Assembly: GCA_019310825.1 (NCBI GenBank) | Contig: JAFDDO010000003.1 | Coordinates: forward strand, 1-33,546 | Direction: 5' to 3' | Source of the DNA: Deltaproteobacteria bacterium | Lineage (GTDB): Bacteria > Desulfobacterota > Dissulfuribacteria > Dissulfuribacterales > UBA3076 | Length of the DNA: 33,546 nt | Shown here: piece by piece, positions 1 through 7,123 of the stretch | Numbering within the stretch: position 1 is the first letter of the stretch | Layout: every line of letters starts with the position of its first letter | The notes under the pieces: generated by a model | What the model was told of the DNA's origin: nothing | Seen by the model: the letters and a program-made list of their open reading frames with translations, nothing else | Databases searched by the model: none | Program-made: the position numbers and the translations under genes

Positions 1-694
1 TCAGGTCAAGAAGCAACTCTGTCCAGGACAATTCGCTTTCCCTGAAGCCGCTCTCCAGGGCGAGCAGTTCTTTTTTGCCGTCTTTCGTGGCTCCAATGAT
101 CACCAGAAGGCATTGCCTTTCTTCCATCCGTACATTGCAATAGATACCGTCAGCCCAAATATATACGTACCGCTTATGAGACAAATCGCGTTTTTGCCAT
201 TGTTCCAAATCCTCTTGCCAGATGGTTTTGAGACGGCTGATAGTTGAGGCAGACAATCCGGGTGCATCTTTACCCACCAGTGCTGCCAGTGCATCGCTGA
301 AATCACCAGTGGAGATGCCTTTCAAGTAGAGCCACGGTATCAGTTCTTCCATACTTTTTGTCTTTCGGAGGTAAGGAGGCAATAAGGAGGAATTAAATCG
401 AATAGGCCCCGATTCGTGATCCGGTTGGCGATCCCTGGCACGAGGAACCTTAACTGATACCGGACCAATTCCGGTTTGAATTTCGCGCTCAGGAAGATAA
501 CCATTACGCACCACTCTTTGGTACTCCTGATTGTCCCTGAGCTCCCTGTACTGGGACAAAAAGCCTTCTATCTCTGCTTCTAAGGCTTCGGCCAACAACT
601 TTCTGGCTCCTGTGCGTAAGATATCGGTAATAAGGTCATCAACAAATGGCTCTGGCTTTTTAAACTCAATTACGTTATCCTTGACTTTAAACAT
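1..694 (-). CDS. IS256-family transposase, partial (3' end beyond window)
   Basis: Mutator/IS256-type DDE transposase, which catalyses cut-and-paste or copy-out movement of an insertion sequence. Reading the minus strand from ATG at 694 gives 231 uninterrupted codons that run off the window's left edge, so about the N-terminal 55-60% of a typical ~400-residue protein is present. Family hallmarks are the start MFKVKD, the segment VRNGYLPERE (63-72), SLLPPYLRKTKSMEELIPWLYLKG (103-126, where IS256 proteins are most alike), the helical region around residues 128-160, and YIWADGIY (178-185), whose D182 should be the first catalytic Asp. The second Asp and the Glu lie beyond the edge. A GTG at 709, in frame and preceded by GAGG, is an alternative start. 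There is no frameshift or stop in the visible part, so the element may be intact. Its upstream end abuts the truncated receiver domain. Confidence 0.9.
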   Translation of the reverse strand, partial: MFKVKDNVIEFKKPEPFVDDLITDILRTGARKLLAEALEAEIEGFLSQYRELRDNQEYQRVVRNGYLPEREIQTGIGPVSVKVPRARDRQPDHESGPIRFNSSLLPPYLRKTKSMEELIPWLYLKGISTGDFSDALAALVGKDAPGLSASTISRLKTIWQEDLEQWQKRDLSHKRYVYIWADGIYCNVRMEERQCLLVIIGATKDGKKELLALESGFRESELSWTELLLDL

Positions 695-745
695 CCTGGA
701 AGGATACACCGCCTAACCTCTCAAACACAACTTTCGATTATATCT

Positions 746-1087
746 CGGGATCTGACGACGGAGGTCCTTTCCGTTCATGGTTACAATGTGTTGCCGGCAC
801 AAGACGGCCTCGAGGCCATACATGTCTACAAGGCCTTTGAACACGATATTGACCTTGTGCTCTTGGACATATTCATGCCACGGATGAGCGGCAAAGAGGC
901 CTACGAGAAACTCAAAGAAATCAATCCTGATATCAAGGTATTATTCTGTAGCGGCCATGGCTCAAATCATGAAATATATGAAGCACCAAGAAATGGCGAT
1001 CTGCATTATGTCAGCAAACCTTTTAAAATAGACGAGTTAGTCAGGAAAGTGCGGCAGGTCCTGAACCATGAAGATGCGAGTATTTGA
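746..1087 (+). pseudogene. 5'-truncated response-regulator receiver domain (probable tail of a hybrid histidine kinase)
   Basis: Codons from 746 read R-D-L-T-T-E-V-L-S-V-H-G-Y-N-V and join in frame to a C-terminal receiver fold. That fold has the phosphoacceptor Asp in LLDIFMPRMSG, the switch segment VLFCSGHG and the conserved Lys in VSKPF, then the last helix ending NHEDASI. The normal start of a receiver (beta-1 and the acidic DD pair) is missing and no convincing start codon or ribosome site precedes it. Sequence between 695 and about 745 belongs to the end of the IS element or the junction. Receivers ending like this are common at the C-terminus of PAS/histidine-kinase hybrids. The simplest reading is that the IS256-type element inserted into such a gene and only the last ~110 codons remain. 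Expression from 788 (GTG) cannot be excluded, but the product would lack part of its acidic pocket. Confidence 0.75.
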
Positions 1088-1099
1088 AGTGCCTAAAGT

Positions 1100-1264
1100 G
1101 CCTAAACCTGGATTGAGCGATTAGCTGTTAGCCATTAGCGTTTAGCTTTGGAAAATCAGGGTATTACGTTAATTAGAAATAACACCTAATGGGTGAAGGT
1201 TTGTAATAGCAAAACATCCTGTAATCATTAAACTAATAGCTAATCGCTTAATTTAGGTAAGGTT
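1100..1264. repeat. Imperfect long inverted repeat in the gap downstream of cooC
   Basis: The left arm at 1100-1131 (core GAGCGATTAGCTGTTAG) is matched by the right arm at about 1233-1264 (core CTAATAGCTAATCGCTTAA). The pairing continues outward into CCTAAACCT and AGGTAAGG. Between the arms is a further run of TTAGC/GCTAA-type repeats. The left end begins with the tandem unit GTGCCTAAA GTGCCTAAA at 1090-1107, which recurs at the ends of the small elements near 26700 and 30300. No ORF is visible in this 210-nt gap. It is either a dispersed non-coding repeat or a transcript-end hairpin shared by the receiver fragment and cooC, whose 3' ends face each other here. Confidence 0.6.
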
Positions 1265-1300
1265 AAGAAATTTGTTTTCTTCAAACTTCACTCCAAAAAA

Positions 1301-2089
1301 TCAGAGGAATTTGTCAAAAATCCGTGTTATTACCTGTACTGCGTCAGTTTTGGTTGAGAGCTTTAGCAGAGATTCCTGGTGGAGCTCACTTTGAAAAATA
1401 TCGTCGCTTACTGGGATACAGCCTCCAAACAAAAGATCGGTTTTTTGTACAACCTCCTGTATCTGGTCCTCCAGTACTTTCGGCAGGTCCTTTGGCACCC
1501 TATTCACTACGAGCACTTTATTTCTTACTTCTAGTTTTAATGCCTTTGTAAGATCAGCTATGCGTGCCGCTGTGACTAACCCCCGGATTGAAGGATCAGA
1601 AACAACAAATAAGGTATGTATTTTCCGGAGATTCAGGCGGCTCAAGTGTTCCATTCCCGCCTCATTGTCGACTATGAGGTAACGGTAACTCCTGGCCAGC
1701 CCCTCTATTACTTGTGCCAGGATCGTGTTGGCCATGCAATAGCATCCGGGGCCTTCGGGCTGACCCATGGCCAGCAGGTCAAAACCTTTGGCCTCTATAA
1801 TGGCACGGTTTATATACATCTCCATATAGTCTCTTTTGGCCATGCCAGGAGGTGTCTCTGTCTTCATCCTCTCCCTGATATCTCCCAGGCTGGTCTCCAC
1901 TGAAAGGCCAACGAGCTCATTAAGATTTTCATTGGCATCGGCGTCCACGGCCAATACCGGAGTTAGACCTTTTCCCACAAGGTATCTGATCAGGAGAGCA
2001 CTGATGGTAGTCTTGCCGGTGCCACCTTTACCGGCCATGGCAAGAATCGGGGCCGTTCCAGGACTATGGATGTTAGAAATCAACTTCAA
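1301..2089 (-). CDS. cooC: CooC-type nickel-insertion ATPase for CO dehydrogenase
   Basis: MinD/SIMIBI-class P-loop ATPase that, in known CooC proteins, dimerises on ATP and delivers or inserts nickel into the C-cluster of carbon monoxide dehydrogenase. The 262 residues show a deviant Walker A, GKGGTGKTT (20-28), the DADAN motif (49-53), the CooC-specific CxC pair in GPGCYCMAN (C116, C118) that binds metal at the dimer interface, and VVNRVP late in the fold. Length fits the family. The start is a TTG at 2089 overlapping the upstream HHH gene by 17 nt. No strong ribosome site is visible, and another TTG two codons later is possible. No CO dehydrogenase gene is in the window, so its client enzyme must lie elsewhere. 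Its presence suggests a Wood-Ljungdahl or CO-oxidising metabolism. Confidence 0.88.
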   Translation of the reverse strand: MKLISNIHSPGTAPILAMAGKGGTGKTTISALLIRYLVGKGLTPVLAVDADANENLNELVGLSVETSLGDIRERMKTETPPGMAKRDYMEMYINRAIIEAKGFDLLAMGQPEGPGCYCMANTILAQVIEGLARSYRYLIVDNEAGMEHLSRLNLRKIHTLFVVSDPSIRGLVTAARIADLTKALKLEVRNKVLVVNRVPKDLPKVLEDQIQEVVQKTDLLFGGCIPVSDDIFQSELHQESLLKLSTKTDAVQVITRIFDKFL

Positions 2090-2477
2090 CAGCTAAGCAT
2101 GGGGCTATTGCCCCTAATAGTTTTGGATTCAGAGGGCTATTAATGGTATCAAGTTCATCGATAGAAAGGAGAAAACCAAGACTCTGGCGGAACTGAACGA
2201 CTCTGCATGCAGTAACCTCACCAATGCCAGGAAGCAGGGTCAGTTCCTCAAAAGACGCACTGTTTATATTTATAGGACGAAAAAAGAGCAACTCCCTTGC
2301 GCTATAAACATCCTGTACATTATTTGCAGTAACTGCTTTTTTAAGAGGAACCTGGGCCTGTCCTTTCTTATGTAAGGCCAACTGATGTTCTGCTAATAAA
2401 AAACAGCCAACTATGAGGACCAAGACAAGGATTTGTTCTACATATATATTATATTTTGAAAGGCTACAATTGCACAT
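2073..2477 (-). CDS. Membrane-anchored ComEA-like helix-hairpin-helix protein
   Basis: About 134 residues. After a short N-terminus with two Cys comes one hydrophobic segment (VEQILVLVLIVGCFLLAEH), a linker of about 40 residues, and a C-terminal helix-hairpin-helix pair: INSASFEELTLLPGIGEVTACRVVQFR, then a second hairpin DELDTINSPLNPKLLGAI. This layout matches ComEA-type proteins that bind incoming DNA on the outer face of the inner membrane, and many short HHH proteins of unknown role share it. The start is uncertain: ATG at 2477 was chosen because it sits just before the membrane segment, while an upstream TTG (2516) in the same frame lacks a ribosome site. The 3' end overlaps cooC by 17 nt, implying co-transcription, although no functional link between DNA uptake and CODH maturation is known. 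Confidence 0.75.
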   Translation of the reverse strand: MCNCSLSKYNIYVEQILVLVLIVGCFLLAEHQLALHKKGQAQVPLKKAVTANNVQDVYSARELLFFRPININSASFEELTLLPGIGEVTACRVVQFRQSLGFLLSIDELDTINSPLNPKLLGAIAPCLAVEVDF

Positions 2478-2527
2478 TTTTGTAACTCGAGAAAAATGAT
2501 GTCTTTCGGCGCTCAAGCAGCAGTTGA

Positions 2528-2562
2528 GGGTTACGAGTTGCGGATTTTAACCCACGTAACCC
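2528..2562. repeat. Short inverted repeat between the HHH gene and the enolase-superfamily gene
   Basis: GGGTTAC (2528-2534) faces GTAACCC (2556-2562) around a 21-nt spacer. The surrounding GTTACG/CGTAAC words repeat again at 2560-2568. It lies between two divergent genes, so it could be an operator or a remnant of an intergenic repeat. No other support. Confidence 0.35.
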
Positions 2563-2626
2563 GTAACTCCAAAAAACTAAATGTCTGTTGATAGTATATT
2601 TTTGTTACAGTAAGCTATGAATCATT

Positions 2627-3808
2627 ATGAAGCAATACGCAAAGATTGAAAAAGCAGAACTCTACGCATTAAAAATCCCATTTAAGATAGATTTTACCCA
2701 TGCAATGGCATCCCGCTCCTTTTCTGATTCCCTTATTTTCAAAATTGAGGGGCAAGGGAAAAGGGGATTCGGTGAGGCCATCGTACGAGATTATGTATCA
2801 GGCGAGATCGGAAAAGGTGCAGACCTACTGAAGAATGCCAAAAAAATCATAGCAAGAATCCTTGGACCCATTTTTGAAAAGAATATATCATGGGAAGATG
2901 GAAAAGAGTATTTGGATTCCCTTACCGTCGAATTACACGAACTCCCCCTGTTATGTGCAGTGGAAACAGCGATTCTTGACATGTTTTGTAATAGCTCAGG
3001 GGAAGACATCTATGACCTGTTAAAAAAAGAGCCTCTAAAACAATCAATTCAGTATGGTGGAATCCTTCCTATGCTCCCCCTATCAGCGGCAGAATATTTT
3101 CTGGATATATACGAAAAAGCGAATATACGTAATATACGGATCAAGGTCGGCACTGATTTAGATTACAATGAGGAAATACTTAAGCTTTCACGAGAAAAAC
3201 TAGGGAGGGACTTTGATTTAAGAATAGATGCCAATGCCTCGTGGTCATTAGAGATGGCACTTAATAATCTTAAATTATGCCGGAAGTATGGAATATTTCG
3301 GATTGAAGAGCCTTTTGGTCGGCATAGAGAGGAAATACTCTTTCTTCTTAAGGATCCGGAGAACCGCGATTTTCAATTTGTGGCAGATGAGTCAGCCCTT
3401 ACTGTCAGTGATATAGAAACTATGGCAAAAAATAGAAGTTACCACATGATCAATCTTCGTCTTTCAAAGAATGGAGGACTTCTCAAAATTCTAAAAATGG
3501 CAGAAATCGCCGAAAAAGAGGGACTTCTGTATCAAGTTGGATGTCACGTGGGGGAAACCGGAATCCTCTCTGCACTGGGCCGTGTAGTCGCATCTATCCT
3601 CCCAGAGGCAGTGTATGTTGATGGCTCTTATGATAGTTATCTTCTTTCAGAAAACATAACATCGGAGGATTTCTCTTTTGGTTTTGGCGGAGTGGCTAAA
3701 ATAATAAGGGGGCAGGGATTGGGTTTTACAGTAGATGAAACCAAGCTTAAGAGATTGAGTATTGGGAAAACGCAAGGTCTTCCAAGAATGGGAAACCACG
3801 GTATATGA
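2627..3808 (+). CDS. Enolase-superfamily (muconate-lactonising subgroup) enzyme, substrate unknown
   Basis: 393 residues with the two-domain enolase-superfamily architecture: an N-terminal capping domain (about 1-130) and a TIM-like barrel (140-370). The catalytic set of the MLE subgroup is visible. R-I-K at 171-173 sits in the KxK position (first Lys replaced by Arg), D201 in RIDANASW, E227 in RIEEPF and D254 in VADES are the three metal ligands, and K281 lies in LSKNGG. Known members abstract a proton alpha to a carboxylate, for example dipeptide epimerases, o-succinylbenzoate synthases and N-acylamino-acid racemases. Nothing nearby (no menaquinone or peptide genes) tells which. The C-terminus extends about 20 residues past the barrel. 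It starts at ATG 2627, with weak ribosome-site sequence upstream, and is followed 69 nt later by nfnA on the same strand. Confidence 0.85.
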   Translation: MKQYAKIEKAELYALKIPFKIDFTHAMASRSFSDSLIFKIEGQGKRGFGEAIVRDYVSGEIGKGADLLKNAKKIIARILGPIFEKNISWEDGKEYLDSLTVELHELPLLCAVETAILDMFCNSSGEDIYDLLKKEPLKQSIQYGGILPMLPLSAAEYFLDIYEKANIRNIRIKVGTDLDYNEEILKLSREKLGRDFDLRIDANASWSLEMALNNLKLCRKYGIFRIEEPFGRHREEILFLLKDPENRDFQFVADESALTVSDIETMAKNRSYHMINLRLSKNGGLLKILKMAEIAEKEGLLYQVGCHVGETGILSALGRVVASILPEAVYVDGSYDSYLLSENITSEDFSFGFGGVAKIIRGQGLGFTVDETKLKRLSIGKTQGLPRMGNHGI

Positions 3809-3877
3809 CTATTATTCCTCTTTAACTATGATAAGCGCAACACACTTAGTTTGATTTCACATTTTGGAGGTATGTTA

Positions 3878-4702
3878 ATGTTTGAGATCTTGGAACGTCA
3901 GGATATGGCCGATGGCACAGTGGTTCTTAATGAAATAAGTGCGCCCCTGATTGCCAAAAAGGCTAAACCGGGGCAGTTTGTCATCTTGAAAGCAAATGAA
4001 ACCGGGGAGCGCATTCCGCTCACCATGGCCGACACGGACCCGGATAAGGGTACCATTACAATAATATATCAGGTTGTTGGGAAGAGCACCACCCTGTTTA
4101 AGTCCCTTAAGATAGGTGAGGGATTTCAGGATGTTATTGGTCCTTTGGGGCAGCCTACACATATTGAAAAACTAGGCACTGTTGTGTGTGTTGGAGGGGG
4201 AACCGGTGTTGCTGTTTTGCATCCCATCGCTCGAGGGATGAAAGAAATCGGTAACCATGTCATTGCCATTATCGGTGCCAGAAACAAAGATCTCCTCATC
4301 CTGGAGGACAAAATGAAGGCCGCATCCAATGAGTTGCATGTCTGCACAGACGATGGATCATACGGCCATCATGGGTTTGTGACGGATGTACTCAAAGATA
4401 TCCTGGAAAAGGAAGCAGTTAAACTCGTTGTGGCAATTGGTCCTGTGCCGATGATGAAATTTGTGTGCAGTGTTACGGAGAAGTACAAGGTCAAAACTCT
4501 TGTTAGTCTGAATCCCATCATGGTAGACGGGACAGGCATGTGTGGTTGCTGCCGGGTGAGCGTGGGCGGTAAGACACGGTTTGCCTGTATAGATGGTCCT
4601 GAATTTGACGGGCATGAAGTTGATTTTGACGAACTGATGCAGCGCCTCCAGGCCTATAAGGAGCAAGAGTCTGTTGCATATAAGAAATTCCTGCATGAAT
4701 AA
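3878..4702 (+). CDS. nfnA: NfnA: FAD/[2Fe-2S] subunit of NADH-dependent ferredoxin:NADP+ oxidoreductase
   Basis: Small subunit of the cytoplasmic electron-bifurcating transhydrogenase that couples NADPH oxidation to reduction of NAD+ and low-potential ferredoxin (also annotated as sulfide dehydrogenase beta). The 274 residues show a ferredoxin-reductase-like FAD domain (KPGQFVILKANETGERIPLT), an NAD(H)-binding domain with VVCVGGGTGVAV, and a C-terminal iron-sulfur segment DGTGMCGCCRVSVGGKTRFAC. In structures of the family the [2Fe-2S] cluster uses an Asp and three Cys. Here the usual CGxC is CGCC, so one extra Cys is present. The start at ATG 3878 is preceded by GGAGG at 3866-3870 with 7-nt spacing; the upstream in-frame ATG (3872) is too close to that site. 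nfnB follows within 20 nt, as expected for a heterodimer. Confidence 0.93.
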   Translation: MFEILERQDMADGTVVLNEISAPLIAKKAKPGQFVILKANETGERIPLTMADTDPDKGTITIIYQVVGKSTTLFKSLKIGEGFQDVIGPLGQPTHIEKLGTVVCVGGGTGVAVLHPIARGMKEIGNHVIAIIGARNKDLLILEDKMKAASNELHVCTDDGSYGHHGFVTDVLKDILEKEAVKLVVAIGPVPMMKFVCSVTEKYKVKTLVSLNPIMVDGTGMCGCCRVSVGGKTRFACIDGPEFDGHEVDFDELMQRLQAYKEQESVAYKKFLHE

Positions 4703-4720
4703 GGTGTTATGGAGAATAAA

Positions 4721-6133
4721 ATGACAGAAAAATCACCTAAAAAAGAAAAGATACCCAGGCAGCCCATGCCTGAGCAGGATCCCCGGATCAGAAAACGGAA
4801 TTTCGAGGAAGTTCCATTGGGATATACAAAGGAACTTGCTGTAAAAGAGGCGGAAAGATGCCTGCAGTGCAAAAAGCCTTCTTGTATGGAAGGGTGTCCG
4901 GTGTCTGTTGACATACCAGGCTTTATCAAAAGCATAAAAGAGGGTGATTTCGCCAAAGCTGTCCGGAAGATATGGGAAAGAAACGCGCTTCCGGCCGTGT
5001 GCGGCAGGGTTTGCCCACAAGAGATCCAGTGTGAAGGCAAATGCATCCTTGGCAAAAAGGGAAAGCCTGTGGCGATTGGCAATTTGGAGAAGTTTGTTGC
5101 GGATATGGAACGGGAGCACGGCGATGGAAAACTCCCGCCCAAGAATGATCCAACGGGGAAAAGGATAGCCGTAGTAGGGTCCGGTCCCTCCGGCCTGACT
5201 GTTGCCGGAGACCTTATTCTCAAGGGTCATGAAGTGACAATTTTCGAGGCCTTTCACAAACCGGGCGGTGTTCTTGTATATGGTATTCCGGAATTCAGGC
5301 TTCCTAAAGATATAGTTTATTCGGAGGTAAGTACCCTTGAGAAATTGGGGGTAAAAGTTGAATGCAATACAGTGGTAGGAAGGACCGTTTCACTGGATGA
5401 ACTCTTTGAACAGGGCTATGATGCCATCTACGTCGGAGTGGGTGCCGGACTACCCCGGTTTCTGAACATACCGGGAGAAAACCTGATCGGTATATATTCG
5501 GCAAACGAGTATCTGACCCGGGCCAATCTTATGAAGGCATACCTGTTTCCTGAATACGATACTCCCCTTGCCAGAGGTAAAAATGTAGTTGTGTTTGGAG
5601 CCGGAAATGTAACTATGGATTCCGCACGGACTGCCATGCGTCTGGGTGCCGACAGGGTACGCATCGTTTACCGCAGGTCCCGGGATGAAATGCCTGCCCG
5701 ATCCGCAGAAATTCATCACGCAGAAGAGGAAGGCATTGAGTTTTCTCTCCTCACAGCGCCTATAAGGTTCCTGGGTGATGAGAATGCCCGTCTGACAGGT
5801 GTGGAGTGTCTCCAGATGAAATTGGGTGAGCCTGACGAATCCGGGCGACGGCGTCCCATACCCATAGACGGCTCAGAGTTCAAGCTGGAGTGCGACCTGG
5901 CGGTTATTGCTGTTGGTGCAGGGGCCAATCCCCTTTTGACCAAGTCAACCGAGGATTTAAAAGTCAACAAGTGGGGTTATATTGTTGCAGATCCTGAGAC
6001 AGGTAAGACTATGAAAAAAGGGGTATGGGCCGGTGGAGACATAGTTACAGGCCAGGCCACGGTCATTTTGGCCATGGGGGCAGGCAGAAAGGCCTCTGAT
6101 TCCATACATCAGTACCTTACATGGGGGTGGTAA
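4721..6133 (+). CDS. nfnB: NfnB: bifurcating FAD/2x[4Fe-4S] subunit of NfnAB (glutamate-synthase small-subunit-like)
   Basis: Large subunit carrying the bifurcating FAD, two [4Fe-4S] clusters and the NADP(H) site. The Cys-rich N-terminal domain has CLQCKKPSCMEGCP and CGRVCPQEIQCEGKC. It is followed by the FAD Rossmann motif VVGSGPSGLTVAGDL, GGVLVYGIPEFRLPK, the second nucleotide fold VFGAGNVTMDSARTA with the Arg-rich IVYRRSRDEMPA loop for the NADPH phosphate, and the terminal GGDIVTGQATVILAMGAGR. Length (about 470) is normal. GGAG at 4711-4714 supports ATG 4721; ATG 4709, 6 nt after the nfnA stop, is the alternative and would add four residues. The family overlaps GltD in sequence, but pairing with nfnA and the absence of gltB argue for Nfn. 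Confidence 0.93.
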   Translation: MTEKSPKKEKIPRQPMPEQDPRIRKRNFEEVPLGYTKELAVKEAERCLQCKKPSCMEGCPVSVDIPGFIKSIKEGDFAKAVRKIWERNALPAVCGRVCPQEIQCEGKCILGKKGKPVAIGNLEKFVADMEREHGDGKLPPKNDPTGKRIAVVGSGPSGLTVAGDLILKGHEVTIFEAFHKPGGVLVYGIPEFRLPKDIVYSEVSTLEKLGVKVECNTVVGRTVSLDELFEQGYDAIYVGVGAGLPRFLNIPGENLIGIYSANEYLTRANLMKAYLFPEYDTPLARGKNVVVFGAGNVTMDSARTAMRLGADRVRIVYRRSRDEMPARSAEIHHAEEEGIEFSLLTAPIRFLGDENARLTGVECLQMKLGEPDESGRRRPIPIDGSEFKLECDLAVIAVGAGANPLLTKSTEDLKVNKWGYIVADPETGKTMKKGVWAGGDIVTGQATVILAMGAGRKASDSIHQYLTWGW

Positions 6134-6150
6134 AAACAGAAAAAGAAATC

Positions 6151-6327
6151 ATGGAAATCAGGTTTTTCTGTCAGAAAGACAATTGCCATGTTGCTATCTC
6201 AAGGAACTGTATGCATCCAATGGATTACTGCCCTTACCGGCAGACATGTTTGATCCACTATCAGGAAAGGGAAAGGCACAAATCATCGAGAAAGAAGTAT
6301 CTTCAAAAATACGGGGAAGATGGTTAG
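6151..6327 (+). CDS. Small Cys-rich protein downstream of nfnB
   Basis: A 58-residue ORF beginning MEIRFFCQKDNC, 17 nt after the nfnB stop and on the same strand. It has five Cys (positions 7, 12, 20, 27, 33) with interspersed His (13, 22, 36), then a basic, hydrophilic tail (ERERHKSSRKKYLQKYG). The Cys/His spacing looks like a zinc or iron-sulfur binding site but matches no family I can name. An in-frame ATG at 6121 overlaps nfnB and seems less likely; the ribosome site for 6151 (AAAAAGAAA) is weak. Proximity suggests co-transcription with the transhydrogenase. I do not assign a function. It may be a real small metalloprotein, since the Cys-rich pattern is unlikely in a random ORF. Confidence 0.6.
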   Translation: MEIRFFCQKDNCHVAISRNCMHPMDYCPYRQTCLIHYQERERHKSSRKKYLQKYGEDG

Positions 6328-6358
6328 GAGCTGTCCGCGAATAAGTTGGACAACTCCT
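6326..6358. repeat. Hairpin between the small Cys-rich gene and surE
   Basis: AGGAGCTGTCC (6326-6336) and GGACAACTCCT (6348-6358) pair at 10 of 11 positions across an 11-nt loop. The left arm overlaps the stop codon of the small ORF and the right arm ends 9 nt before the surE start. There is no T-run, so it is not a classic intrinsic terminator. It might limit read-through or be a copy of a dispersed repeat. Confidence 0.5.
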
Positions 6359-6367
6359 TAGTGAGAT

Positions 6368-7123
6368 ATGAATATCCTTCTTACAAACGATGACGGAATA
6401 TACGCCCATGGATTGTACTCACTTTATGAAGTCCTTAAAGATGACCATGAATTGTTTGTTGTTGCTCCTGATAGCGAACGTAGTGCAGTGGGTCATGCAA
6501 TTACCCTGGCAGATCCTCTCAGGGTCCGCTCTTTAAATCGCAATGGTTCATTTTTTGGATTGGCTCTGAGTGGTACACCGGCAGACTGTGTTAAGCTTGC
6601 AGTGCATGAGCTGATTAAGAAGCCGATTGATCTGGTCATTTCAGGAATTAATCAGGGTGCTAACCTTGGTATAAACGTCCTGTATTCAGGGACAGTTTCT
6701 GCTGCTACAGAAGCAGCTATACTTGGGATAAAGTCTGCTGCTATTTCCCTTGACACATATCGAGACCCTGACTTTTGCTTTTCTGCCAAGTTTGCAAAAA
6801 GGCTTATTGCATGGCTCAATAAAATTGACCTTTCATCCGGAGTAGCGGTTAATGTTAATGTTCCTGCCTTGCCTCCTGATCAAATACTGGGAGTGAAGGT
6901 AACTAAACAGGGAACTTCACGCCTTGTAGAACAATTTGATAAACGAGTAGACCCCAGGGGTGATATATATTATTGGCAAACCAGCAGCGAGACCTTGGCA
7001 ACCAATGAAGACGATGACATAGACAGTATTGCCTTGAAGCAGGGTTATATTACCATTACTCCTATCCATTTCGATCTCACATCTTATTCGACCTTAAATT
7101 CTCTCCCTACACTACAAATTTAG
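6368..7123 (+). CDS. surE: 5'/3'-nucleotidase SurE
   Basis: Cytoplasmic metal-dependent phosphatase that removes phosphate from nucleoside monophosphates. The 251 residues match the family's usual length. The start MNILLTNDDGI carries the metal-binding Asp pair (D8, D9). APDSERSAVGHAIT supplies the conserved metal-binding Ser region, SGTPADCV and the late SGINQGANLGINVLYSGTVSAA complete the active site, and GYITITPIHFDLT near the end is the usual C-terminal strand. ATG 6368 is the family-typical start, although the ribosome site (GTGAG) is weak and a hairpin lies just upstream. The gene stands alone; in many proteobacteria surE sits with pcm or umpG, which are absent here. Confidence 0.95.
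   Translation: MNILLTNDDGIYAHGLYSLYEVLKDDHELFVVAPDSERSAVGHAITLADPLRVRSLNRNGSFFGLALSGTPADCVKLAVHELIKKPIDLVISGINQGANLGINVLYSGTVSAATEAAILGIKSAAISLDTYRDPDFCFSAKFAKRLIAWLNKIDLSSGVAVNVNVPALPPDQILGVKVTKQGTSRLVEQFDKRVDPRGDIYYWQTSSETLATNEDDDIDSIALKQGYITITPIHFDLTSYSTLNSLPTLQI

Noticed and set aside
1090-1264. CRISPR-like repeat array in the TTAGC-rich gap
   Set aside because: Repeats are short, irregular and inverted rather than regularly spaced direct repeats with unique spacers; no cas genes nearby.
4358-5257. Several long minus-strand ORFs opposite nfnA and nfnB
   Set aside because: Shadows of two strongly conserved genes; their translations show no family motif and they start without ribosome sites.
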